From NCBI GenBank assembly GCA_033675545.1, contig JAWDGP010002623.1:357001-421000 (forward strand): DNA of 64,000 nucleotides, in the 5' to 3' direction. Origin of the DNA: Elysia crispata. Its lineage: Eukaryota > Mollusca > Gastropoda > Plakobranchidae. Below, piece after piece: positions 48,653 to 61,680 of the stretch (the first letter of the stretch is position 1; each line of letters begins with the position of its first letter). Below the pieces are notes generated by a model. The model was not told where the DNA came from, did no database searches, and saw only the letters and a program-made list of their open reading frames with translations. A program made the translations under genes and the position numbers.

Positions 48653-50818
48653 GATGATGTTCCTTTTTCTTGTTCTCTTGGTTTTTTTTTCTTTTGTTTC
48701 GCCTCTTTCTTCATTGAGTGGTGTTTCTATTTCGCCAGTAGCATGGTTACGACTTGTTTTGTCGGCTTTTTCTTGTGGATTTTCGTTTTTCGTGTATTTT
48801 AATTAGCGACTCCCTTGTCCTCCACTTAAAACACAAGTGTCGTGTGTTCAGGCTCTTGCTCTTGAAAGGGAAAATAAAATATAGTATCAAATACTAGCTT
48901 GCTTTTAAAGCGATACTGTTGGTATACACCGGCAGATTCATCAGGTTGGGCTATCAATTTCTGCTGCCCTTTGTGGTGCCTCTTGATGAGATTGCTGCAA
49001 CTGCTTTTGATGATCCTGTTCAAGCTGTTGTATCTTACGTGGCACTACGAGAGATTTGAATTATTTTTTAGTATGTCATTCCACTCGAAAATTATCTGCA
49101 TTATTTATACCTTAAGAAAGGTCTGCATTGGTCTTACTTAGGTCTCACAAACGCTTCTGTTTCTATTGCATTTTACAATTCTGCTTATGACTTTTGCTCG
49201 CCTGATTTTGATGTTTCCTCCTGAAAATCAGCAGAATTAGTCTTTCTCAGTTGTATATCAAACATTAAAGACCAGGTTGGACAGTTCTTCCATTGTTTAG
49301 GCCGCCTGGTCGGTCTCATTTTATTTTATAAGCTTTCACGGCCGGTCCATTGATTTCGAGAGAGGGCTATTTTGTCCAGGTTGCATAAAAACAGTTTTGC
49401 TGTTGGTTTTTACTCGCTGCCTCTGATAAGGTTGTGATTAATGCTGCGTTGGTTGTGATAGTTCGTGCTAAAATGCAGCAGAGTTTCCTTGGCTCGTTTC
49501 GTACCTTGTGCAAGTACATGTTAAAATATTACTCATTGCTCAAACAGCTTGACTGATCTCTTATTGTAGACGCTTTCATGTCATAGCATTTGATCCTTGA
49601 AGAAGACATTGCTCCATACACTGCTTTGCAGATTTGGTGATACCCTGTCATGTTTAAAGCCTCGCTTTAAGTACTTGAAGGTCAAAACTTGATAAAGAAA
49701 TGAATTATATTAAGCTAGAAATGGATGAGGGTTTATAAAGGTTAAAATCTATGGTATCTTTAATTGGCCAAATTTCACTATTTTAATACTTGATACCTAC
49801 CTTAAGAATTACAACTGTAAGACAACGGGTAGTTGTTCTTCATTACCTCGCTGAGCTGAGCTGAGCTATCCCGTGGTCGGACGACCGTAGAGGCATCACT
49901 GGATCAGACAATCAGCTCACGCCGTTGGGTTTTTTCTGTTCTCCTCCCTCCTGAGATCACTCAGCGCCATTCCTGTCCACTCTGTGATGTTGTCCTCGCA
50001 AGTCTTTCCCTCTCATTATCTCTTTCTCTTTCCTTGCACAGTCCCTTGTGGGATTGTTTTTGGCCAGTCCTGTGGATCTTTTGACATGAGTCCGACCGCA
50101 TTTGCGACTGTTCCGTAACTCATCATGTGGTCTTTGTGTGAGATGCCAATGAGTGTACGAGAGCATCTCATCTCCTTGCCGGAATAATTTTTCTCTCCAG
50201 CTGTCACGAATCACAGGCATTCAAAACTGTTTGGATGACCGTTGAGCTAATCAGTCTGATCTTCGCGCTGACGGTAATGTTTCTGTTATTTTAAAGAAGA
50301 TTTCAAACAGGACTCAGTTTTGTCATAGCAGCTGTTGTTTGCGCAATTCTGGAGAGAATTCCTGCTATTGATCCTTCGTCTCAGATAACTGATCCAAGAT
50401 TTTTGAAGCTATTGACGGTGTCTAATTTCTTGTCGCTGACTTTGTTATGTCTGCGTTGATGTCATCGGTGATAGTCGTCATCAATTTGGTTTTCCTGTCA
50501 CTGATAAAACGTCAAAAATTACACCGTAATGCATTTCATTAATCTCTACGGAAGACTTTTGTTTCTATTATGGATGTTGAAGTATTGACGTCTGGGGATA
50601 AAGGGTTGGGCGAAGAAATGAGTATCACATAGGAAGAGAATAATACCTTGTATGCAACCAGCTTCACCTGCGGTCAACTCACTTTGAGTGAAAAAGGATC
50701 GTTCATTTTGCGTTCCTAAAGAATTTGGATTTCATCTTCAAAAAAGGTAAATTGGACGATCAAATAACTTGATCTTATAATGTTTAGTTAAAAATGTTTA
50801 AATTTAATAAAGTATCAT
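48653..50818. repeat. Array monomer 3 (full length)
   Basis: 2,166 bp. Shares GTTATTTTAAAGAAG near 50,285 with monomer 4, where monomers 1 and 2 have a poly-T/poly-A variant. This suggests two sub-lineages within the array. Confidence 0.9.
49860..50506 (-). pseudogene. LINE RT 3' fragment in monomer 3
   Basis: Same decayed frames as monomer 1; the 87-codon C-terminal frame is identical to that of monomer 1 by eye. Confidence 0.72.
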
Positions 50819-52985
50819 GATGATGTTTCTTTTTCTTGTTCTCTTCTTGTTTTTTTTTTCTTTTGTTTCGCCTCTTTCTTCATTGAGTGGTGTTTTTATT
50901 TTTCCAGTAGCATGGTTACGACTTGTTTTGACGGCTTTTTCTTGTGGATTTTCGTTTTTCGTGTATTTTAATTAGCGACTCCCTTGTCCTCCACTTAAAA
51001 CACAAGTGTCGTGTGTTCAGGCTCTTGCTCTTCAAAGGGAAAATAAAATATAGTATCAAATACTAGCTTGCTTTTAAAGCGATACTGTTGGTATACACCG
51101 GCAGATTCATCAGGTTGGGCTATCAATTTCTGCTGCCCTTTGTGGTGCCTCTTGATGAGATTGCTGCAACTGCTTTTGATGATCCTGTTCAAGCTGTTGT
51201 ATCTTACGTGGCACTGCGAGAGATTTGAATTATTTTTTAGTATGTCATTCCACTCGAAAATTATCTGCATTATTTATATCTTAAGAAAGGTCTGCATTGG
51301 TCTTACTTAGGTCTCACAAACGCTTCTGTTTCTATTGCAGTTTACATTTCTGCTTATGACTTTTGCTCGCCTGATTTTGATGTTTCCCCCTGAAAATCAG
51401 CAGAATTAGTCTTTTTCAGTTGTATATCAAACATTAAAGACCAGGTTGGACAGTTCTTCCATTGTTTAGGCCGCCTGGTCGGTCTCATTTTATTTTATAA
51501 GCTTTCACGGCCGGTCCATTGATTTCGAGAGAGGGCTATTTTGGCCGGGTTGCATAAAAACAGTTTTGCTGTTGGTTTTTACTCGCTGCCTCTGATAAGG
51601 TTGTGATTAATGCTGCGTTGGTTGTGATAGTTCGTGCTAAAATGCAGCAGAGTTTCCTTGGCTCGTTTCGTACCTTGTGCAAGTACATGTTAAAATATTA
51701 CTCATTGCTCAAACAGCTTGACTGATCTCTTATTGTAGACGCTTTCATGTCATAGCATTTGATCCTTGAAGAAGACATTGCTCCATACACTGCTTTGCGG
51801 ATTTGGTGATACCCTGTCATGTTTAAAGCTCGCTTTAAGTACTTGAAGGTCAAAACTTGATAAAGAAATGAATTATATTAAGCTAGAAATGGATGAGGGT
51901 TTATAAAGGTATCTATGGTATCTTTAATTGGCCAAATTTTACTATTTTAATACTTGATACCTACCTTAAGAATTACAACTGTAAGACGACGGGTTTTTGT
52001 TCTTCATTGCCTCGCTGAGCTGAGCTGAGCTATCCCGTGGTCGGACGACCGTAGAAGCATCACTGGATCAAACAATCAGCTCACGCCGTTGGGTTTTTTC
52101 TGTTCTCCTCCCTCCTGAGATCACTCAGTGCCATTCCTGTCCACTTTGTGATGTTGTCCTCGGAAGTCTTTCCCTCTCATTATCTTTTTCTCTTTCCTTG
52201 CACAGTCCCTTGTGGGATTGTTTTTGGCCAGTCCTGTGGATCTTTTGACTTGAGTCCGACCGCATTTGCGACTGTTCCGTAACTCATGTGGTCTTTGTGT
52301 GAGATGCCAATGAGTGTACGAGAGCATCTCATCTCCTTGCCGGAATAATTTTTCTCTCCAGCTGTTACGAATCACAGGCATTCAAAACTGTTTGGATGAC
52401 CGTTGAGCTCATCAGTCTGATCTTCGCGCTGACGGTAATGTTTCTGTTATTTTAAAGAAGATTTCAAACAGGCCTCAGTTTTGTCATAGCAGCTGTTGTT
52501 TGCGGAATTCTGGAGAGAATTCCTGCTATTGATCCTTCGTCTCAGATAACTGATCCAAGATTTTTGAAGCTATTGACGGTGTCTAATTTCTTGTCACTGT
52601 CTTTGTAATGTCTGCGTTGTCATCGGTGTTAGTCGTCATCAACTTGGTTTTCCTGTCACTGATATAACGTGACAAATTACACCGTAATGCAATTCATTAA
52701 TCTCTATGGAAGACTTTTGTCTCTATGGATGTTTAAGTATTGGCGTCTGGGGGATAAAGGGCTGTGCAAAGAAATGAGTATCACATAAGAAGAGAATAAC
52801 ACCTTGTATGCAACCAGCTTTACCTGCCGTCAACTCTCTTTTTTGTGAAAAAGGATCGTTCATTTTGCGTTCCTAAAGAATTTGGATTTCATCGTCAAAA
52901 AATGGAAAAAGGACGATCAAATAACTTGATCTTATAATGTTTAGTTAAAAATGTGTTTAAATTTAATAAAAGATCAAGATAATAC
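50819..52985. repeat. Array monomer 4 (full length, most diverged)
   Basis: About 2,167 bp. The last about 300 bp carry many private changes, and the right edge blends into ATTTAATAAAAGATCAAG before unique sequence. Terminal monomers of arrays commonly diverge in this way because they escape homogenisation. Confidence 0.88.
52020..52667 (-). pseudogene. LINE RT 3' fragment in monomer 4
   Basis: Same LINE tail with extra changes, including a 3-bp deletion within CATCATG near 52,287 and several private substitutions. Confidence 0.7.
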
Positions 52986-52989
52986 TTAC

Positions 52990-53500
52990 AAACCATTTAT
53001 GCACATTTAAATTATGTTTTAATTGAGTTCTTTATACGAGCAGCTTGTCGCGTGGTGAATAAAATAATCTGACACGATGACTGAAACGTAAATGATTTGA
53101 AACTTGAGAAATTAGCAAAGATTAGATGCTTTGACTGGACCACATTTCTGTTTACTTGTTTCGAAATTAGCAATATCATAAAATGAAACTGTTTGTGAAA
53201 GAAGAAAGCACAACACCCAAAAAGACATTTTACTTGCGTTTGTCTTTCTGAACAATATTTTAAAAGAAAAGTAGCACAATACTTATCAATTCCAACAGAA
53301 ATTGATTCACCTGGTCTGTTACGGAAAGAGATTAAAACACAGAATAGTAAATCTTAGTACATGTATCAAAAGTAGAATAATAACAAAATCTAGTTTCAGA
53401 AAGGAATCCTCCTCAAAGAAAATGAGACCACCTTGAGTGTTCGTATGAACTTACTTGATCAACATCAAGTCAACGACTGCTCCCTTTTCACGCTCCGGTG
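52990..53500. other. Intergenic DNA right of the array
   Basis: AT-rich, no ORF or repeat recognised. Confidence 0.5.
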
Positions 53501-53550
53501 AGAGGCTAAGAGCGTCCCCTGGTTGTTGTCTTCTTTGTTTTGGCCAGGGC

Positions 53551-53658
53551 CATGTCGGCCGTTCCATTGCACTACATTCCTCTCACTCCCATGGCACTAT
53601 CTCCCATGTCGGCCGTTCCATTGCACTACATTCCTCTCACTCCCATGGCACTATCTCC
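53551..53658. repeat. Tandem duplication, 2 x 54 bp
   Basis: Units start CATGTCGGCCGTTCCATTGC at 53,551 and 53,605 and appear identical. The sequence just before (TTTTGGCCAGGGCCATGTCG) also occurs, with single-base changes, at about 35,393 (TTTTGGCCAGGACCATGTCG). Confidence 0.95.
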
Positions 53659-54115
53659 CATCCTTCATTAAGAAGAAAATTGTTACCAAGGCGCCTTGGG
53701 CAGCTCGGCTGGAGCAAGGCTGGTTAATGAAGAGAGAGATTTTCAGAGCTGCATCAACGGTTTGCTGCAATGGTTGTTGCAATAGCAATTTTTCCTTACG
53801 ATGTCAAAGCACTGAGTAGAAAAAAAAACAAAAACAAAACAAAAAGATGCTCCGTTTCCTTTGTTGATGGAAGCCAGAGCAGTGTTTATATATATTGCAG
53901 AATATGTCGATAAAAATTCATTTCGTCTCTTATTCTCCTTGTAGTGGTTCATATATTTACGATAAATTTTGGGCGCATGGCAGATTAAAATCCTGTGCAA
54001 GTTAATTATGCTCAGCATTTAAAAGGTTCTGCATCCATTAACGCTTCAATGTCCTCTGACAGGTGAAAAGCATTTATGTGTTTCATTAGGTCATTAAATA
54101 TAACATATTTGTACC

Positions 54116-55080
54116 TTATCCAAAACTGGAAGGGTTTGCAGGTCTGCAGTATATTAATATGGTCGCAAATACTGCTCTTAATTGATGCCCAAATTTGATT
54201 GAAGCAACCTTTTTCATTGCTTTGTCCTTTTGTGTGTCATCCTTCGGCACGCTTTCTTCTTGAAAAGTTGAACAAATAATATAATTGACAGTTCTAATGC
54301 TTTCAAAGCTGGTCGGGCCTCGAACTTGATGAAGTAACAATCTAAGATAATATAACGTGGGCTCAACGACATTGTTGGAATACGACCATGCAGCCTATCA
54401 TAACCTCTTTATTGCCATTCTGTTTGCCTCTTTTTTTTTTTCTGCGCTGCAGCTTGCGCACCTTTGAATTCTAAAGTGAAATGTCTTTGGAACTGAGTAG
54501 AGGATGTGTCGTACATTCTCATCATTTGTTTGAAAAATTGCTGTCAGATTCTTTTGTCCATTCATAACTGGTTACTAAGCACTTTTGCCTTCAATAATCG
54601 TTCCTTGTTCATACGTTAGAAGGCATGGTACTTTTTTTGCTGGTGGGTGTGTTCTGAGAGTTTCAAGTTCATAAATTTGCCAAAAGATGTATCTTGCATT
54701 TAAAAAGTTGTTTCCATCATATTTGTTCACCTTGAGCTTCAAAGAGTATTCTGTCTTGTCCTTTTGTAATAAATTTTTACAGACATTTTACTGCTTGAAT
54801 TGTATGAGCAATTTGAACATTAATATGTGCTTGGTAACTTAGCAACATTAGTGAATTGTATGATACTACAAATGAATTTTCAACAGTAAAGTAAGTATCG
54901 TTCTTTAACTTTTATATCATGCGTATGACCTCCAATGCCTGGATTTCGGGGTCGATATTCAGAATAATAATTTTCTGAAACTGATATTGAATCGTACAAA
55001 CTCTTTGGAAAATTCTTAGAGCAGTGTTTGACATTCTCTCCATCCATGCAAAGACTGGACGGATGATTGCACCACACAGT
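54116..55080 (-). pseudogene. Second Helitron, middle segment (pre-helicase)
   Basis: From 55,077 down: the Cys motif CMDGENVKHCSKNFPKSL, RPRNPGIGGHTHDIKVK, then YQAHINVQIAHTIQAVKCL (the conserved YN-HINVE-C-SI-AVKYL block after the Rep core). At about 54,700: NFLNARYIFWQIYELE. At 54,340-54,130: GPTSFESIRTVNYIIC and HQLRAVFATILIYCRPANPS. These match the order in Helitron proteins between the Rep core and the Pif1 helicase. The helicase expected to the left is absent. Stops and frameshifts show decay. Confidence 0.8.
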
Positions 55081-55216
55081 CCATGTATTTTGTTTGATGT
55101 TACAATGGCATGAAGTTTTAGATTATTGTTCTATCTGGAAGCTCTCAAACACCATTTGATTTATTTATTGTCCTGTTCGGTGTGTCATTGTTGATCAACA
55201 ATCAAAATTATCCGTT

Positions 55217-55486
55217 TCATGAATGGATAGGTACGAATTGATAATGTCGTATAACATTTATGTATTGGAGTATCGAATTAAATTGCTCTCTGCGCTTTAC
55301 AGAAAATGTGCCAGTTGAAATGACACTTTCAATAATGTTGGTCATCGCTTTTGTCACTATGCACCTTGTCCCATTCATCAATCGTGGTGGATTCAAGGAG
55401 CACATCAGCATTACTGGCATACCAACTGTGATAAGAGGGACGTGTACTGGAAGTCCAAGAAGGTGAATCAATAAGGGAGTCATCAC
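55217..55486 (-). pseudogene. Helitron helicase C-terminal fragment, out of order
   Basis: Contains VGMPVMLMCSLNPPRLMNGT followed by RCIVTKAMTNIIESVISTGT, the Pif1-like helicase block of Helitrons. In an intact element this lies far downstream of the segment at 54,116-55,080, but here it is upstream on the same strand. It therefore belongs to a rearranged or second copy. Confidence 0.75.
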
Positions 55487-55536
55487 TTGAGAGCGTTACA
55501 GAAAGAGAATGTTGTTAAGAGAACATATAAAAAGTT

Positions 55537-56240
55537 TGTGACAGACTGGAGAAGATAATTACTGATATGGCGAAAAATATGGGTTTGTTACTTACCAGAA
55601 TGGGCAATTTAGAGAGGCGGAGGCAGTCTGTCTAGGCCATGTACTTGTTTTGGTTCGATGAAAGAGGGACATTTTAAGTTTTCTGTCCAAGTTCTTTTCC
55701 AAAAGGTGGGCGCAGGGATGGAGGACCCAGTGAAAATTTTAACTAGGACAGACTGAGAAGAGTGCCCGCCCCTCAGTCTCGAGGAAGCCTCTCTCCCCTG
55801 ACAGGGAGAAGAGGGCAGCCCGAGAACGGCAGACCCCAGGACTGATGTTCCATCAGCGGTGCTCTGTGCACATCAAGTTATGAGGTAAGTGTCATCACCA
55901 CCGTGGTGCAGCATGGACGATGGCACAAAGCTTAGAACAGTATTTGATTTATACTGTGTGGCATTTGTCTTACCAAGAAAGTAGATAGACCACAACCAAA
56001 CACACTTATCTGAAAGGAATCTAAGTTAACAGTAAGAGCAAACTCTTGGACCAAAATTGTACTTGTTTAGTCTTGTGTCTTGTAATTGTAATTGCCGGTG
56101 ATTAAATAGTTAGGGTAGGTAGCGGCCAGTTAGTTCTAGTTTAGTCTATGTATAAAAGGCTGAACTGCCGGTAGTTAAATAAAATCAGACTTGTCTTCAT
56201 CAACATGTGTGTCTTGAAATTCTTGAACCCCAGATGAACA
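55537..56240 (+). mobile_element. Probable solo LTR (Gypsy-like)
   Basis: Begins TGTGACAGACTGG and ends GATGAACA, so it has TG...CA ends. Near the right side it has a TATA-like TGTATAAAAGGC (about 56,149), an AATAAA signal (about 56,180) about 30 bp further on, and a short tail, in the usual LTR U3-R-U5 order. No gag-pol reading frame or second LTR is in view, and I see no clear target-site duplication. It could instead be another repeat with promoter-like content. Confidence 0.45.
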
Positions 56241-56526
56241 GATCTCTCAGTAATGGCTTCTTCTATTGACTAAAAAATGCGAAAGGGCTTTAAAAGAGGA
56301 ATCACATTGGGAGTCAATGGAAAAAAACCTAAAAAAACAACTCGATTACGAAACAAAAATCTTATCTTAGAATGATGTACTTTATTTCCTTCTATAAAGG
56401 TTGATGTGTGATTAAATGAAAATGAACTGCATTTTTATATTTGCTTCTTTTTTGTTTTGATTGTTTTGGTTTTTTTTTCGAAATATTTTTTGAGGGGCAT
56501 ATAAATACCTCATAAATATGAAAAGC

Positions 56527-56920
<394 letters not shown>

Positions 56921-56999
56921 TTTGTTTTTTTTTTAAATATTTAGCTAGGTGTTCACACTTAGGAAGAAGATTTTTGGCACTTGAATAGGGAGCGAGGAT

Positions 57000-58210
57000 A
57001 ACAATTGAAGATCCGATGTTTCTGCCTCTGAGTTTTAGTACCTTTAGTAAAGCTAATTAAATAATTAGCAAACTCTATCACAACGCTTTTCAACAAACGT
57101 TTAATGATGTGCGTGTTGGAAAAAAAAGATAGGCAGAGAGACAGAGATAGAAAGATAGAGATATCGAGAACCATCATATCAGATGTAGATCTATTGAGAT
57201 ACACAATTCTATTTTATCAAATAATTATGTTTAAAGTCATCAACTCCAACAACCACTAGATCTTTAATATTTTACAAAAATTTTTCCTGCCCCATCGTCA
57301 TTTTGTATAGTTAAATTACGCAGCTCTGAGCATTGCAAATAAAGTCTTTTTATATGAACAGTTAAGATTCCTCATTGCAGACACTTTTGATCATTCTCAC
57401 AAAAATGTAAAGAAGGGCTCTAGCATAACTCTCGAAAATCCCGTTTTCTCTTAATATCGGAATTTATTTGTATCAAAACGAACTTGATTTTGAAACCATG
57501 TCCAATTCCAGAACCTTTTTTTGCCAAAGAAAACCTGATACAGAGTGTATGGGCTTGTATCCAACATAGATCCTACAAATTTAGGTGTATGTCGAATCAG
57601 AGAGCAGAACTATCAAAATTTAATTATAAAGAAAAAAATAGGTATAGTTTCCCTCACACTAATCTGTTGAGATCATCTGCAAAAGCATGAAAGGCATGTT
57701 GGTTAAAGATATGTACTGAATTTGTATCACAATTTATAAGTTAAGTGTTTCCTTTCTAGTGAATTATTGAACGTATTGTGCTGAAGCGTTTCAGGAGGAC
57801 GAGCCCAAACAAAATGTCTGCTGGTGAGTTATGTCTTCTTCTTTTAATTTTTCAGTCAATGATTATACTTTTAAACATTCAAGTGAAAGAAAATGTGGTA
57901 CAATCGAGATATTTTATTTTTGCTTTTTTATTGGCTTTCAAAATATCCCAGTTTGCCTTGTCAGGTTTATTAACCGGGAGAGGTGCTCTAATTGTGAATT
58001 TAACTGAATCATAATTTTCGTATTATTCACTATATTATACAGCTTCATCGTTTCTCTTGTTGGCATTAAAGAACTGAAAGGGTATGTAAGATAATATCTC
58101 AGTCACTTAACTTTTTCGAAATGGATATATATCAAAAGTATCAAGCTTACGGCGACCTGATTCACTATTTTATAATGACTATTTTCTCCATAAGGCCTGT
58201 ATAAGACGTA
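57000..58210. other. Intergenic; one weak exon-like site
   Basis: TTTCAG, 19 bp, ATGTCTGCTG, GTGAGT at about 57,788-57,828 on the plus strand looks like a small start exon. No partner exon is recognised. Nothing else seen. Confidence 0.3.
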
Positions 58211-58216
58211 GTTACT

Positions 58217-58456
<240 letters not shown>

Positions 58457-58494
58457 TAAAGGTAAAATTGTGGTCGTCACGCTGTGTTATTATA

Positions 58495-58499
58495 ATTAC

Positions 58500-58587
<88 letters not shown>

Positions 58588-58752
58588 GTTATTATTCTCA
58601 GTATTATTTTTATCATTATTATTTTATCATCATTATCATCATCATCATCATTATAATACTTATTTGTTGCTGCTTTTGTTGTTGTCGTCGTCGTCGTCGT
58701 CGTGGTTGTTGTTGTTGTAGTTGATGTTGTTGTTGTTGCTGTTGTTGTTGTG
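58495..58752. repeat. (ATT)n, (ATC)n, (GTC)n and (GTT)n cluster
   Basis: About 95 bp of ATT, then ATC-rich DNA at 58,620-58,650 and GTC/GTT triplets at 58,675-58,752. Confidence 0.96.
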
Positions 58753-58759
58753 GTTCATA

Positions 58760-61500
58760 TTTTAGAAGCGCTCAAGAAATATATGTGGACATAATGCTTG
58801 TCTATATTTTGTTGTTTTCCTCCCTTTAAATTAGACTTTGTCGTTTTTCAATTGATGATTAACATTTATAGGAAAAAAAATCTTATGGCCATGAATTAGT
58901 TGGTCCAGGTTGCTGTGATAGAACATCACGATTTTTTACTGAATTTGAATAAATTTTCTATTAAAAGCGTTTTATATATTTTATATGATAACAATTTTCT
59001 ATAATAAACAAACATTTTAAGATAAAGTATCAGATATGTCTTGTTTACTGTTTTCACGTTGCAAATCAACATTTTTAGGTCACAAGATTTACGGTTCTTT
59101 TTCACTCAACAGCAATCAAAGCTTGCGCATAGTAATGCCATTCGTTTACCGTGAACTGAATGAGTTGAATTGCGGTGCTATTTTTGATATGTAATAATAC
59201 TTTTAATAGTTCTCATGTACGTAAGAAAAATTAGTTCACAAACATTAATGTTCATTACACTTACTGTGTGCTTTTTTCAATCTTTTCAAAGATGTTCTAA
59301 ACGCCCATTAGAAAGCTAAAAATTCTCCAAAATAATATCAAGAGGTACTCTGCTTTGCAGAAATTTATGTTATGTGAACTTACATTTCAATAAGTATTCA
59401 ACATGGTCTATATGTAGATGAATTTTTATAGAATGAGAGAACTTCTCTTATTAATTTTTTTTAATAGAAATTATTTGACATACAATAAATAATACATTTC
59501 TTTAAAATTTTTGTTTAATTGTCATTGTGCTAATATCAAATTTTTGTGTGAACACTCAAAAGTTAAAAATAAAGAAAAATATTTAAAATTCTTACCTCGT
59601 GAATAATATAGCGACTTAACTATTTGTGACGGGGAAAACCCCGTCTATTATTGTACTTTGAGTTTATCTTTCTATGTAGTTTTTACAAGAAAAAATATGG
59701 AGCTAAAAAAATTTCTAATCTATTATCATTGTACCTTGCTTGTCCTATCACAAAACCTAGGTTGTGTTAACTTGCAGAGAAATGTAAATACATTTTACAA
59801 AAAAACAACAAAAAACAGTTAGACACATTAATGTGAAGAAAACCTTAAATGCAGACTTATACATTAAAAATTTACAATTTTTTTTTTAAGTTTGAGAAGT
59901 AAAATTAATGTTTTTGTAGAGATAAAAAAAACAAACAAAAAAAAAAAACAAAAAAAAACCCGTCCTTTCAAGTGTTTGCCTTCGTCGGTTTAATTATTAC
60001 AAAACAGTCATCAAAGAGGAATATGTTTTTCTCAATAGGTAATAATAAATGTATGAAATTCATGAGCAGGTCTTAGAAATCATAATCATAAAAAGGAAAA
60101 TTAGTGATATACACGATATGTCAGGCACAAGTTGGTGTAACTGTTTTGAACTGGAATCAATTGAAACAACTATTTCATTATCTTTTCTTACTTCTTTTGA
60201 AATTTATCAAGACACTACCAAATGGCAGAAAATTCTCTTTCACTTTTTACCAAAAATTCAATGTGTAAAAATTCCACCTTGTGCCTGCTTCACGCTGAAT
60301 ACTTTACAAATTCGAAACTATATCAAGGGGCAAACACCCCAGTCTACATAAGCCCGTACTTGTCCAACTCTTGATTCTTTCCCCTACCCGTCTCGCCCAA
60401 TTTCATTTCTACTATTTTACTGATAATGCAACTAGATAAATAACTATTAAGATCTGCTAAATTGAAAGGAAAAAATATAATTGTATAAATATTTCTGCTA
60501 AAGCCTAAGCCAAAAAAAAGTAGAATAGGAAATAGAAGAAAGTTTATTACTATTTAGGTGCTAATATCATAGACAACGAAACGAAATAATTCAATTGACT
60601 TTTCTAAGAAGCAAATAAGTTGCACAATCTTACTGGTAGAATAGTTATATTATTTTATTTTTCAGAGTCATATGATGATAATTTTTAATAACATGAATGC
60701 ATGGGTGCCAGTCCTCAGGTCCTAGCTAAGATTTCCGGGCTGACATAATTTCAGAGCATAACATTCCGGGTTGATGTTTCTGTATTGATTACCTAGCCTC
60801 GGGTGGTAATAATGAAAGAAAATACCAACAATAAAAATTAATCGCTGAAATATAAAATTTACGGGTAACGAGTCAAGTTTGACAATCTGGACTTTTAAAA
60901 ACAAGTATCCGATATGCATGCAAGTTCCGGATGCGATATTTCGTTTCGTTTCACCTGTGCACTTACTCATCTCGGAAACTCTGTTTATGGGATCGAAGGG
61001 ATCAATAAATTACAATGCTCAAATAAGGCATGACAGGCTCCGTCGCAGTAACACCTAACAAGAATTCTGGACCCAACAAATTAGTCAGTTGTGATGCAAT
61101 ATTGAAAGAAGGAAGAACGAATTGATGAAAAGAGAACAATAAAGAGGCGCACATGTCGGGTGTCTGGATTCGACTTAACAATAGGTAATAGTAAGCGGCG
61201 GCGTTGAGTCGAACGCGAGAACGGAGCGTCTTAATATTTTCATTGTTTTCAAACTCATAAGGATAGTAAACGACTCATTTCCGGGAAGTTCAAGAAAAAA
61301 AGTTAAATAACCCTTGCTGATATTCGATAATTTTATATTTTTTATGAATATCTTATGAAAAGAATAGTGTAGATTTACAAAGATCAACAAATTTTATCGT
61401 ATATCAGTTGACCTCTGTTGACCTCATTAGCTAAATTGATATCGTACACTATTGTTCGGTGTCTTTTGTATCTTTTCGATTTTTGTCCTCGCATTACTTA
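58760..61500. other. Intergenic, very AT-rich
   Basis: Poly-A/T runs (notably 59,880-59,960) and no recognisable gene. Confidence 0.5.
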
Positions 61501-61515
61501 AAAAGGCTTTATTTT

Positions 61516-61680
61516 CATTGGTTGAAATGTATTGACGTCATTTGATGCGATGTAACTGTTTAAAATAAGAGGAACAGAGGTAAACCCAAAACGCCTCAGC
61601 AAAATGCCAAAATACGGGTCCCGGTTGGCGATAGCACAAGGTCTTCGGGGTGAAAAAATACAGGACTCGCCATTAGCAAG
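61516..61680 (+). promoter_or_regulatory. Promoter-like CCAAT/CRE cluster and possible start exon
   Basis: An inverted CCAAT box (ATTGG, about 61,518) is followed at 61,533-61,540 by a perfect CRE (TGACGTCA). An AT-rich TTTAAAATAAG follows at about 61,559, and an ATG at 61,604 with A at -3. The ATG opens MPKYGSRLAIAQGLRG and reads to a stop at about 61,682, with a possible donor AAG/GTGATC just before it. Spacing is plausible for a promoter plus first coding exon of a plus-strand gene running rightward. No downstream exon is identified. Confidence 0.3.

Larger units (their letters stand above)
44956..52985. repeat. Head-to-tail array of four ~2.16 kb monomers
   Basis: Taking AGATGATGTTTCT / CATGATGATGTTTCT as the monomer start puts boundaries at 44,956, 46,515, 48,653 and 50,819, ending near 52,985. 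Spacings are 1,559, 2,138, 2,166 and about 2,167 bp. Both array ends fall at the same point of the unit, so the array is in register. Monomer 1 lacks about 600 bp. Copies differ by scattered substitutions and small indels, monomer 4 most. All carry the same decayed LINE tail, with the same early stop after NLGSVI, so amplification came after the LINE died. Confidence 0.93.

Noticed and set aside
57788-57828. Small start exon candidate ATGTCTGCTG/GTGAGT on the plus strand
   Set aside because: Good splice signals but only ten coding bases and no recognisable downstream exon.
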